Below, in pieces: positions 1 through 5,336 of a stretch of 5,555 bases of DNA (positions within the stretch are counted from its first letter, which is position 1; the number at the start of each line of letters is the position of its first letter). Under the pieces are notes generated by a model. The model had not been told where the DNA came from. It searched no databases and saw only the letters and a list, made by a program, of their open reading frames with translations. This stretch comes from Chloroflexota bacterium (lineage in GTDB: Bacteria > Chloroflexota > Limnocylindria > Limnocylindrales > CSP1-4): assembly GCA_021789355.1 (NCBI GenBank), contig JAJYJR010000421.1:1-5555 (forward strand). The letters run 5' to 3'. A program made the position numbers and the translations under genes.

Positions 1-634
1 GCACGTCGGTGATCTCGAACTCGCCGCGCGCCGAGGGCACCAGCTGCTCGATCACGTCGAACACGTCGGGGCGCAGGAAGTACACGCCGATGGGGATGAA
101 ATGCGACTTCGGGTGCTCGGGCTTCTCCTCGAAGCCCACCAGCACGTCGTCCTCGCGGGTGCCATCGGCCGCTGAGCCGTCCGGTCGCCGGAACTCGGCC
201 ACCCCGAAGCGGCGCGGGTCGGGCACTTCGTAGAGCAGGGTGCCGGCGCCGAAGTCGCTCGACTCGAACGCCTCCGCCACGTTCTCGAGCGGCTCGCCCA
301 GCAGCACGTTGTCGCCCAGCACGGTGCAGAACGGGTCGTCGCCCACGAAGCGCCGGGCCAGCCCGATGGCGTGGGCGATGCCCAGGGCGCCACGCTGGAA
401 GCGGTAGGTCAGATCGAGCCCGAACGCGTTCCCGTCGGCCAGCAGCTCCACGATGTCGCCGACGCTCTTGCCGCCCACGATCACCAGCACGTCGCGGATG
501 CCCATCCCGGCCAGGGTCTCGATGGGGTAGTCGATCATGGGCCGGTCGAAGACGGGCAGCAGGTGCTTGTTGGTGACGAGCGTGAGAGGGTAGAGGCGCG
601 TTGCCGTCCCGCCTGCCAGCACGAGGCCCTTCAT
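1..634 (-). CDS. rmlA: Sugar-1-phosphate nucleotidyltransferase, RmlA/RfbA-like (3' end outside window)
   Basis: This enzyme family transfers a nucleotide (dTTP in RmlA) to a sugar 1-phosphate, giving an activated sugar such as dTDP-glucose for cell-surface polysaccharide synthesis in the cytoplasm. The visible 211 residues form the Rossmann-like NTP-transferase domain. They show the nucleotide-binding loop LAGGTATRL (residues 6-14), the NKHLLPVFDRP segment with Lys23, the metal-binding LGDN (Asp108), FEEKP (168-172) and PSARGEFEITD near the edge, a typical RmlA-type signature. The loop has Ala11 where the family usually has Gly (GGxGTRL). The ATG at 634 is chosen because the protein starts MKGLVLAGG, as the family does. 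No Shine-Dalgarno is visible; a TACGCT box lies 8 bases upstream, suggesting a leaderless transcript. A truncated copy lies at 4544-4855. Family certain; dTTP/glucose specificity is inferred, and UDP- or other sugar specificity is possible. Confidence 0.9.
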   Translation of the reverse strand, partial: MKGLVLAGGTATRLYPLTLVTNKHLLPVFDRPMIDYPIETLAGMGIRDVLVIVGGKSVGDIVELLADGNAFGLDLTYRFQRGALGIAHAIGLARRFVGDDPFCTVLGDNVLLGEPLENVAEAFESSDFGAGTLLYEVPDPRRFGVAEFRRPDGSAADGTREDDVLVGFEEKPEHPKSHFIPIGVYFLRPDVFDVIEQLVPSARGEFEITDV

Positions 635-656
635 CGCAGGGAAGCGTAGCAGGTGG
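357..656. repeat. Direct repeat, left copy (rmlA 5' region)
   Basis: This 300-base block matches 4578-4877 in the same orientation at a constant offset of 4221 with no indels. By my count there are 17 mismatches (about 94% identity). It covers codons 1-92 of the nucleotidyltransferase plus about 22 bases upstream of its ATG. Similarity stops abruptly on both sides. The repeats enclose the whole pilus-type operon. Confidence 0.93.
643..648 (-). promoter_or_regulatory. Candidate -10 box for leaderless rmlA
   Basis: On the minus strand TACGCT fits the TAnnnT -10 pattern and ends 8 bases before the ATG at 634, so transcription would begin at or next to the start codon. The truncated second copy keeps the same layout (TAGGCT at 4864-4869), while similarity between the copies ends just upstream at 656/4877. 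No convincing -35 box is seen. The shared flank CACCTGC also precedes a TATGCT at 4251. Confidence 0.4.
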
Positions 657-1032
657 GGGCGGCGGTTCCGGAAGTCGGTAGGCGGAGAAGGATGGAGCGT
701 CGCGATTCTCGTATGCCTCGATCGCCCGGCTCGCCACTGTGGCCTCGGCGAGCGGCCCCGAGCGGAGCAGACTTCCGAGATCCGATCCTGCGACGGCGCG
801 GACCAGGCGCGCTGTCGTGCGCAAAGGCTGCCGGGTCGAACGTGTGGGTGGTGCGCATGGCGCACGGCGTTGTTCGCCCGGACCAGACCAGATCCCGGCC
901 GGTGGCGAAGCCCCGCGTCCACAGCGAGCCACCTGTCGCCGTCTCGGTCACCGACTGAAGCGCGTCGAACGTTCGCTGCAGTGGGTCACCGACCGGGAGC
1001 CCTCTCGCGAACGCCGCGACTCGGGCCCGTCC
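656..1032 (-). pseudogene. Frameshifted coding remnant, unrecognised protein
   Basis: No intact gene is convincing between the rmlA start and the pilus operon, but the minus strand reads like protein in two adjoining frames. From about 1032 down to about 810 one frame gives stretches such as GDPLQRTFDALQSVTETATG and LWTRGFATGRDLVWSGRTTP, ending near FDPAAFAHD. The next frame then continues as ARLVRAVAGSDLGSLL and EATVASRAIEAYENRD down to about 680, with fewer A/T third positions than the alternative Arg-rich frame. This pattern suggests one coding sequence broken by a single-base indel near 810. The unshifted frame stays open to a TGA at 631-633, overlapping the rmlA ATG, but its product there is Arg/Pro/Ser-rich and looks non-coding. 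I do not recognise the family, no start codon is identified, and both ends are approximate. A sequencing indel in a real gene is an alternative to decay. Confidence 0.42.
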
Positions 1033-1083
1033 TGCAAGCTTGGGTGAAATGTTCCAGGTCCAAGGTGAGGCTCTGCAGTTCTT

Positions 1084-1088
1084 GGAGG
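1084..1088 (+). promoter_or_regulatory. Ribosome binding site fixing a TTG start
   Basis: GGAGG lies 7 bases upstream of the TTG at 1096. This ideal spacing supports TTG as the true start of the first operon gene; no in-frame ATG or GTG lies between the site and the conserved GQSVAEF motif. Confidence 0.8.
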
Positions 1089-1095
1089 TGGTGCC

Positions 1096-2412
1096 TTGAA
1101 CCGGAGCGACCGGCGCAACGGACAGAGCGTGGCGGAGTTCGCGCTCGTCCTGCCTCTCCTCATGCTGCTGCTGCTGATCGTGATCGACTTCGGCCGCGCC
1201 TACATGGGTTGGGTCGAGCTCAACAACGCCGCGCGCGTGGCCGCAAACTACGCAGGGCAGAACCCGACCGCCAGTTTCGGCACCGGTTCCACCTATGCAA
1301 CGCTAACGACGACCGATGCTTCGGGCTCGAACTGCCCGCTGGTGAGCGTTCCTTTGCCGACTTTCGTCGGCCCCTCCGGCACGGTGGCGCCTTCTGCCGC
1401 GCAACTCGGTGACCAGGCGCAGGTCAGCCTGACCTGCCAGTTCCAGATGATGTTGAGCGCGTTTCCGGTCTTCGGCCAGTTGCTGCCCAACCCAGCCACG
1501 CTGTCCGCGACCGCCTACTTCCCCGTCCGCACGGGGACGATCGACGTCGCAACGACGACCTGCAGCAGCCCGCCGCCGCCGACGGCGACGGTCGCGGCGA
1601 GTGTGAACGACGGCGCTGCACCGCTCGCGGTCACGTTCACTCTCGGCGCATCAGGAAGTGCGGCGGGCTGGAGCGTGGACTTCGGCGATGGATCGACGTT
1701 GAGCGGGAGCGGCGCGCCCCCAGCGACTCTGACCCACACCTACACGTCGGCAGATCCACCGGCCTTCGACTCAAGCGGCAACGTCAGCTTTACGCCCTAC
1801 GTGGCGACGCTCACCATTTGGAACGGCTGCGAATACTCGACCTCGGCGGCGACCGAGGTCGAGGTCTCCGGTCTCTCGTCGTGGTTCACGGTCTCGTGGT
1901 CCAACCCCGAAGATCCATCGAACCCCTGCACTCCCTCGTCCTGCACGCCGCTCTACGCCGGAACGTCCCTCAGCTTCCAGGGCTTTGCGTATCAGACCGC
2001 GAACGGCGTGACCGGCTCTCAAGCCAGCTCCTGCACCTGGAGCTGGGTGTTCGGTGGTGCCACCGGGAGCAACAATACGAGCGCGCTGCAGGACCCGTCG
2101 CATACCTACGCGAGCGCGGGGACCTACGCGCCCACCCTCACGGCCAGCTGCGGGGGCCTCACGGGGAGCTCCAGTCAGACCATCCCGGTCGCCGGCTGTC
2201 AAGTACCGGGCCTCGTCGGCGAATCAGTAGACGAGGCGAATGCCGCGTGGACGGCAGCGGGCTTCCTCACCACCCCGCAGGTCGTGGGGAACACGGGCCA
2301 GGGTTCCTACACCTTGGTCACTTCGCAGAATGTCGGGAGCGGCACGGTGGATCCGACGTGCAGCACCAACATCCACCTGACCGTGGGGCCCACCCCCACT
2401 CCCGCTCCATGA
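1096..2412 (+). CDS. TadE-like pseudopilin with two PKD-like domains and a C-terminal PASTA-like domain
   Basis: Probable cell-surface protein anchored by its N-terminus, 438 residues. Residues 9-52 are a TadE-like head: G9-QSVAE14 matches the prepilin cleavage pattern (Gly, then Glu at +5), followed by a hydrophobic helix (about 15-36) and DFGRAY. Residues about 162-256 form a PKD-like domain (VDFGDGS at 194-200, LTHTYTSAD at 212-220). Residues about 262-365 form a second, divergent one (WSWVFGG at 315-321, DPSHTYASAGTY at 333-344). Residues about 368-431 resemble a PASTA domain (CQVPGLVGESVDEANAAW), and the tail is GPTPTPAP. Ten cysteines lie outside the membrane, consistent with disulfides in an exported protein. 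Plain TadE proteins are roughly 130-200 residues, so the C-terminal extension is the unusual part. First of a three-gene operon; the next gene follows after 3 bases. PKD folds suggest adhesion and PASTA suggests peptidoglycan or sugar binding; both roles are inferred. Confidence 0.88.
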   Translation: MNRSDRRNGQSVAEFALVLPLLMLLLLIVIDFGRAYMGWVELNNAARVAANYAGQNPTASFGTGSTYATLTTTDASGSNCPLVSVPLPTFVGPSGTVAPSAAQLGDQAQVSLTCQFQMMLSAFPVFGQLLPNPATLSATAYFPVRTGTIDVATTTCSSPPPPTATVAASVNDGAAPLAVTFTLGASGSAAGWSVDFGDGSTLSGSGAPPATLTHTYTSADPPAFDSSGNVSFTPYVATLTIWNGCEYSTSAATEVEVSGLSSWFTVSWSNPEDPSNPCTPSSCTPLYAGTSLSFQGFAYQTANGVTGSQASSCTWSWVFGGATGSNNTSALQDPSHTYASAGTYAPTLTASCGGLTGSSSQTIPVAGCQVPGLVGESVDEANAAWTAAGFLTTPQVVGNTGQGSYTLVTSQNVGSGTVDPTCSTNIHLTVGPTPTPAP

Positions 2413-2415
2413 GAG

Positions 2416-2859
2416 ATGTGCGCTGTGCGATCCCGACGGTCTGAACCCCGGAGAGCAGGTCAGGCCCTCGTCGAGTTCGCCCTCGTGATCCCCTTCCTGC
2501 TGATCGTCCTGCTGGTGGTGATCGATGTCGGGCGCGCCATTTTCGCCTTCAACACCGTCGCCGAGGCGGCCCGCACCGCGGCCCGTGTCGCGATCGTGGA
2601 CCAGAACCCGACCGACATCACAAACGCGGTCATCAACGATCCGCGCACCAAGTGGCTGGGTTTGACGTCAGCGAACGTCTCGTTCCCGACCCCTACGTGC
2701 AGCCCGTCGACGCTGGCCGAGGGAAGCTGCATCGCGACTGTCACGGTGACCTACCAGCTGAGCCCGTTCATCTTCGCCGCGCCGTCCGTCTTGGTCGGCA
2801 TGCCCACGATCACCCTCTCGTCCACCTCGGCCATGCCGATCGAACGGGTCCACTCATGA
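2416..2859 (+). CDS. TadE-like pseudopilin, short form
   Basis: 147-residue TadE-family protein, probably a minor pseudopilin of a Tad/Flp-type surface apparatus. G15-QALVE20 matches the prepilin-peptidase site (Gly, then Glu at +5). A single hydrophobic helix follows (about 20-38), then DVGRAIFAFNTVAEAARTAA, the typical TadE segment just after the membrane. The rest is a small extracytoplasmic beta-rich domain with two cysteines (95, 105). The length is normal for TadE. Start is uncertain: ATG 2416 has no clear Shine-Dalgarno, whereas GTG 2425 has GAGAG about 9 bases upstream; both keep the conserved part. It lies 3 bases after the preceding gene and in the same reading frame. An ATGA at 2409-2412 also overlaps the previous stop but opens only an 11-codon frame. 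Translation is probably coupled to the upstream gene. Confidence 0.87.
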   Translation: MCAVRSRRSEPRRAGQALVEFALVIPFLLIVLLVVIDVGRAIFAFNTVAEAARTAARVAIVDQNPTDITNAVINDPRTKWLGLTSANVSFPTPTCSPSTLAEGSCIATVTVTYQLSPFIFAAPSVLVGMPTITLSSTSAMPIERVHS

Positions 2860-2921
2860 GCATCGCATGGGGGACGTTGCCACGGAGGCGACCGTCCCCG
2901 CCGAGGAGGGCTCGCCAGTGA
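2856..2921 (+). other. Possible 21-codon coupling ORF between tadE-like and tadG-like genes
   Basis: ATG 2856 overlaps the stop of the preceding gene (ATGA), and the frame ends with a TGA at 2919-2921 that overlaps the GTG start of the next gene (GTGA). The predicted peptide (begins MSIAWGTLPRRR) is Arg/Pro-rich and looks unimportant in itself, but the two 4-base overlaps would let ribosomes pass from one gene to the next across the 58-base gap. No strong Shine-Dalgarno precedes the ATG. This may be coincidence. Confidence 0.25.
2904..2910 (+). promoter_or_regulatory. Ribosome binding site fixing the tadG-like GTG start
   Basis: AGGAGGG is followed by 7 bases and then GTG at 2918. This decides the start against the in-frame ATG at 2867, which has no comparable site and would add 17 acidic, non-conserved residues before the basic pre-membrane segment. 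Confidence 0.8.
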
Positions 2922-4075
2922 CAAGATGGAAGGCGCGCCGACGGGCGCACGGCCAGGTGCTGGTGCTGGTGGTGCTGGGCATGGTCGGGCTGATCGCGAT
3001 GGTGGCCGTCGTAATTGATGGTGGCAACGCCTGGGTGCAGCAGCGGGGCACCCAGAACGGCACCGACGCCGCGGCCGAGGCCGGGGCGGTCGTGCTCGTC
3101 CAGCAGATGGGCGGCGCCGCGCTGCCCGCGGCTTACACGTCGTGGGACGCCGACGTGGCGGCCGCCGTCAACGGGGCGCTAGGGCAGAACAACACCACGC
3201 TGGCCTCCGCGTACTACACGAACTTCGAGGGGACTTTGCTCACCACCACCGGCACCACGACTACGAACAATGCCGCTAAGGTTGGCGGCGGCATCATCCC
3301 CACCGGTACCGCCGGCGTCCAGGTCCAGGGCAGTCGCACCTTCAGCACCTACTTCGCCGGCGTGATCGGCCTCAACCGCATGACGACGCCGGCCAGCGCC
3401 ACCGCGCGGGCTGGGATCCTGGAGACCGCGAACTTCCTGCCGGTGACCTTCCCGATCCTCTTCCATATGTGCTCGGGCAACGGTTCTCTCGCCGCCGGGA
3501 GTTCCCAGTGGCAGATCACGGACCTGACGACAGCGCAGGTCGAGTATTCGACGCTCTACTCGCCGCCTCCGGCCCAGAACACTCGTCCGAAGGAGGTCAT
3601 CGTGCCCCTCTGCAAGAACGGGCCGGGCACAGTCGGGTGGCTCAACCTGAGCAGCGCGACCAGCGCCACCGCACCCCTCTGGGTGCAGACCAACCCCGGG
3701 AATCCGAACGCCCCGGCCCTCCAGACGCTCCTCAACGGCTACGACGGACAGGTCGTTTCGATCCCCATGTTTGACGGGATCTGCAAGACTCAACCGTCCA
3801 CCACCGATCTGTCCGCCTGCACCCTGACCGGGGCCTACGGGAAGAACACCTGGTACCACATCCCATACTTCACGTCGTTCTTCCTTGATCACGCCTTCAC
3901 AAGCGGCAACAACTCGGTCGTCTGCAATTCGGGCCCCGGCTCACCGCCCGTGGGCGGCAATGGCTCGAATGGTTGCCTCAAGGGCTGGTGGGTGACCGGC
4001 GTCGGCACAGGGCAGGTCTCGCAGTACATCGGCGGACTTGCCAATCCAAACCTGGGTGTGCAGCTCATCAAGTGA
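2918..4075 (+). CDS. TadG-like surface protein
   Basis: 385-residue protein with a basic N-terminus (RWKARRRAHGQ), one hydrophobic helix (about 14-34) and the TadG-type sequence VVIDGGNAWVQQRGTQNGTD (31-50) followed by Ala-rich helix, as in Flp-pilus assembly TadG-like N-terminal domains. TadG proteins are membrane-anchored with an exported body and help assemble or anchor Tad pili. Residues about 134-166 (TFSTYFAGVIGLNRM, ASATARAG) match the usual TadG block before the variable part. Residues 170-385 form a variable domain with six cysteines (185, 232, 289, 301, 336, 353) and many Gly, Asn, Ser and aromatic residues; I recognise no domain there. Unlike the two upstream proteins, Gln13 after Gly12 is not followed by Glu at +5 (Leu17), so prepilin processing is not expected. 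No von Willebrand A domain is apparent, although some TadG proteins have one. Last gene of the operon. Confidence 0.82.
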   Translation: MTRWKARRRAHGQVLVLVVLGMVGLIAMVAVVIDGGNAWVQQRGTQNGTDAAAEAGAVVLVQQMGGAALPAAYTSWDADVAAAVNGALGQNNTTLASAYYTNFEGTLLTTTGTTTTNNAAKVGGGIIPTGTAGVQVQGSRTFSTYFAGVIGLNRMTTPASATARAGILETANFLPVTFPILFHMCSGNGSLAAGSSQWQITDLTTAQVEYSTLYSPPPAQNTRPKEVIVPLCKNGPGTVGWLNLSSATSATAPLWVQTNPGNPNAPALQTLLNGYDGQVVSIPMFDGICKTQPSTTDLSACTLTGAYGKNTWYHIPYFTSFFLDHAFTSGNNSVVCNSGPGSPPVGGNGSNGCLKGWWVTGVGTGQVSQYIGGLANPNLGVQLIK

Positions 4076-4241
4076 CCTGGTTTGGGCCAGACCGGCGGTG
4101 GGATTGGGCCGCGGCCTCTGCCCGGCGAGGGCGCCGGCGACATCCATCGGCTCGCAGCAGGATTCGCGACCGCTTCGCATCCGGAGGCTGACGCCGGCCG
4201 CTGAGCGACGGGTGGTTGACGCGCGAACGAGCCTTCGTGGG

Positions 4242-4256
4242 CACCTGCGCTATGCT
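4242..4256 (+). promoter_or_regulatory. Candidate promoter for the truncated acetyltransferase gene
   Basis: CACCTGC, two bases, then TATGCT (4251-4256) resembles the element before both rmlA copies (CACCTGC directly followed by TACGCT or TAGGCT). A transcript starting near 4263 would have a leader of about 27 bases with GAGG at 4272-4275 before the GTG at 4290. No -35 box at normal spacing; a TTGACG at 4216-4221 is too far away. Confidence 0.35.
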
Positions 4257-4289
4257 CCGGGCGAGACTGTCGAGGTACCGCATGCCCCT

Positions 4290-4595
4290 GTGACGCCACC
4301 CATCGCTCCATGCGCCGACGCTGCCGTGCCGGCGAACGGCGCTGCTGATCCGTCCACCGCCGGCGCCGGGGTGCCGGGCGTTCGGCCCAACCCCCGGCTC
4401 GTCGCCCGACGCGTCCCGTTCGACGCCATCCCGCGCGAGGTCTGGGACCGCCTCCTCGCCGTGACCGCCTGTGCCACGCCGTTCAGCCGCTGGGAGTTCC
4501 ACCGCGCCTGGTGGGACGGCTACGGCGAGGCCGCGCACGAGGACTACATGGTGTGCCTGGCGGCGGACGAGGCCGGCGCCAGCCCGATCGCGTGA
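4290..4595 (+). pseudogene. N-terminal fragment of a probable BioF2/FemAB-type (GNAT-like) acetyltransferase
   Basis: About 101 codons from GTG 4290. After a low-complexity Ala/Pro start, residues 44-94 look like a real protein: FDAIPREVWDRLLAVTACAT, then PFSRWEFHRAWWDGYGEAAH, then DYMVCLAADEAGASP. The pattern W-x2-L, TPF and a Trp-rich helix resembles the beginning of BioF2-like acetyltransferase domains (FemAB/GNAT superfamily), often found in polysaccharide-biosynthesis loci. Such proteins are normally over 300 residues. Here the frame runs into the inverted rmlA copy at about 4578-4592 and stops at TGA 4593-4595, so most of the domain, including any acetyl-CoA site, is missing and the product cannot be functional. 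Alternative in-frame GTG starts at 4326 and 4371 are possible. The family assignment rests on a short stretch. Confidence 0.6.
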
Positions 4596-4855
4596 GCGAT
4601 GCCCAGGGCGCCACGCTGGAAGCGGTAGGTCAGGTCAAGCCCGAAGGCGTTCCCGTCGGCCAGCAGTTCCACGATGTCCCCGACGCTCTTGCCGCCCACG
4701 ATCACCAGCACGTCGCGGATGCCCATGCCGGCCAGGGTCTCGATGGGATAGTCGATCATGGGGCGGTCGAAGACGGGCAGCAGGTGCTTGTTGGTGACGA
4801 GCGTCAGAGGGTAGAGGCGTGTCGCCGTCCCCCCTGCCAGCACGAGGCCCTTCAT
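4544..4855 (-). pseudogene. Truncated second copy of the RmlA-like nucleotidyltransferase
   Basis: ATG 4855 begins the same protein as the gene at 1-634, and the first 93 residues are identical (MKGLVLAGG to AHAIGLA). The frame then leaves homology and reads about ten unrelated residues (PASSAARHTM) through the antisense of the acetyltransferase fragment before TAG at 4544-4546. The nucleotide-binding loop is present, but the metal-binding LGDN, FEEKP and the sugar-binding half are missing, so no enzyme is made. The same frame is open upstream to about 5179, but homology fixes the start at 4855. Its TAGGCT promoter-like box (4864-4869) remains. All 14 differences from the left copy within codons 1-92 are silent third-position changes, so truncation came after divergence as a working gene. 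Confidence 0.9.
4578..4592. other. Recombination junction with possible microhomology
   Basis: GCCAGCCCGATCGCG can be read either as the plus-strand acetyltransferase (Ala-Ser-Pro-Ile-Ala) or as rmlA antisense (left copy 357-371 differs at one base). The breakpoint therefore lies within or beside this 15-base stretch. The shared bases suggest a microhomology join of two genes, each missing its 3' part. Inference, because the intact acetyltransferase gene is not in view. Confidence 0.55.
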
Positions 4856-4877
4856 CGGGGGGAAGCCTAGCAGGTGG
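4578..4877. repeat. Direct repeat, right copy (rmlA 5' region)
   Basis: Counterpart of 357-656, same orientation, offset 4221, no indels, about 94% identical. The left boundary is the junction with the acetyltransferase fragment; the right boundary lies about 22 bases upstream of the truncated rmlA ATG. Confidence 0.93.
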
Positions 4878-4926
4878 CCGACGGAGGCTGGCGCAGCCGC
4901 CGTGACCGATCGAGCCGCCCAGGATG

Positions 4927-5325
4927 TCAACGCCGCGGGTGAGACGAGACGACGACGCGGCCGGGATGCCCGGCTGCTCTTGCGGGTGGCGTCACGAGTG
5001 CGAGCGCCATGGCGGCGCCACCCAGCACCGGTAACGCGAACGGGCGCGACCAGCGGGGCCAACGCGAGCAGTCCGGTCAGGGCAAGGTCGGCGACCAAAC
5101 ACACCGCCAGGCCCGTCTGCGTGGGCAGGAGCGATGCAGACCAGGCCAGGAGTGCGGCCAGGGCGAGCAGAGGGAGCTGGGGTCCGAGTAGATGGGTGCG
5201 TGGACGGCAAGGCTCTGGGCTGCCCGCAGGACATGGACGCCGTCCTCGCCGGCGGTGATGCCGTTGTTGACCCAGAGGACGAACACGGCAAGGTCGAACA
5301 ACGCCGAGATCCCGACGATGATGGA
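4927..5325 (-). pseudogene. Decayed polytopic membrane protein (possibly a GT87/DUF2029-type glycosyltransferase)
   Basis: No single frame encodes this, but three consecutive minus-strand segments read as membrane protein. 5325-5179 gives IVGISALFDLAVFVLWVNNG and then LRAAQSLAVHAPIYSDP. Shifting frame at about 5179 gives QLPLLALAALLAW, then LAVCLVADLALTGLLALAPL, to about 5045. Shifting back gives FALPVLGGAAMALALVTPP and a TGA at 4927-4929, 71 bases before the truncated rmlA ATG. The non-chosen frames are Arg/Pro/Ser/Trp-rich. An amphipathic stretch ending in PIYSDP before hydrophobic helices recalls polyprenol-phosphate-mannose-dependent GT87 (DUF2029) enzymes, which end it with an aromatic-rich loop; that assignment is tentative. 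The total is far shorter than a usual member, and the 5' part ends at an in-frame TGA (5326-5328) right beside the insertion sequence. Two frameshifts of decay, or indel errors. Confidence 0.5.
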
Positions 5326-5336
5326 TCAGGTGTCAA

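Noticed and set aside
966..975. Perfect palindrome CGAACGTTCG, similar to a LexA box
   Set aside because: Actinobacterial and related SOS boxes have a 4-base spacer between CGAAC and GTTCG; here there is none. A 10-base palindrome is expected by chance at this GC level, and it falls inside the coding remnant.
870..1412. Plus-strand 180-codon frame across the operon start
   Set aside because: Arg-rich and without domain-like sequence; it overlaps the TadE head, whose frame is conserved and has GGAGG-TTG initiation.
1818..2444. Plus-strand 208-codon frame overlapping the first TadE-like gene
   Set aside because: Arg/His/Gly-rich shadow of the PKD/PASTA region, with no motifs; the overlapping frame has clear domains and a ribosome binding site.
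2867..2920. Upstream ATG 2867 as the start of the tadG-like gene
   Set aside because: No Shine-Dalgarno, and it adds an acidic stretch before the basic membrane-anchor leader; GTG 2918 has AGGAGGG at ideal spacing.
3179..3892. Long minus-strand open frame (237 codons) inside the tadG-like gene
   Set aside because: It is antisense to a well-supported gene, rich in Gly/Arg/Val/Glu without domain structure, and long only because high GC content makes stops rare.
4081..4140. GC-rich segment after the tadG-like gene as a terminator
   Set aside because: Short GC palindromes occur (for example GCCGCGGC), but there is no long stem followed by a T run, so no intrinsic terminator can be supported.
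4856..5104. Extension of the truncated rmlA frame upstream to GTG 5104
   Set aside because: The family begins MKGLVLAGG at 4855, and similarity with the left copy ends 22 bases upstream. The upstream frame belongs to the membrane remnant and then to non-coding spacer.
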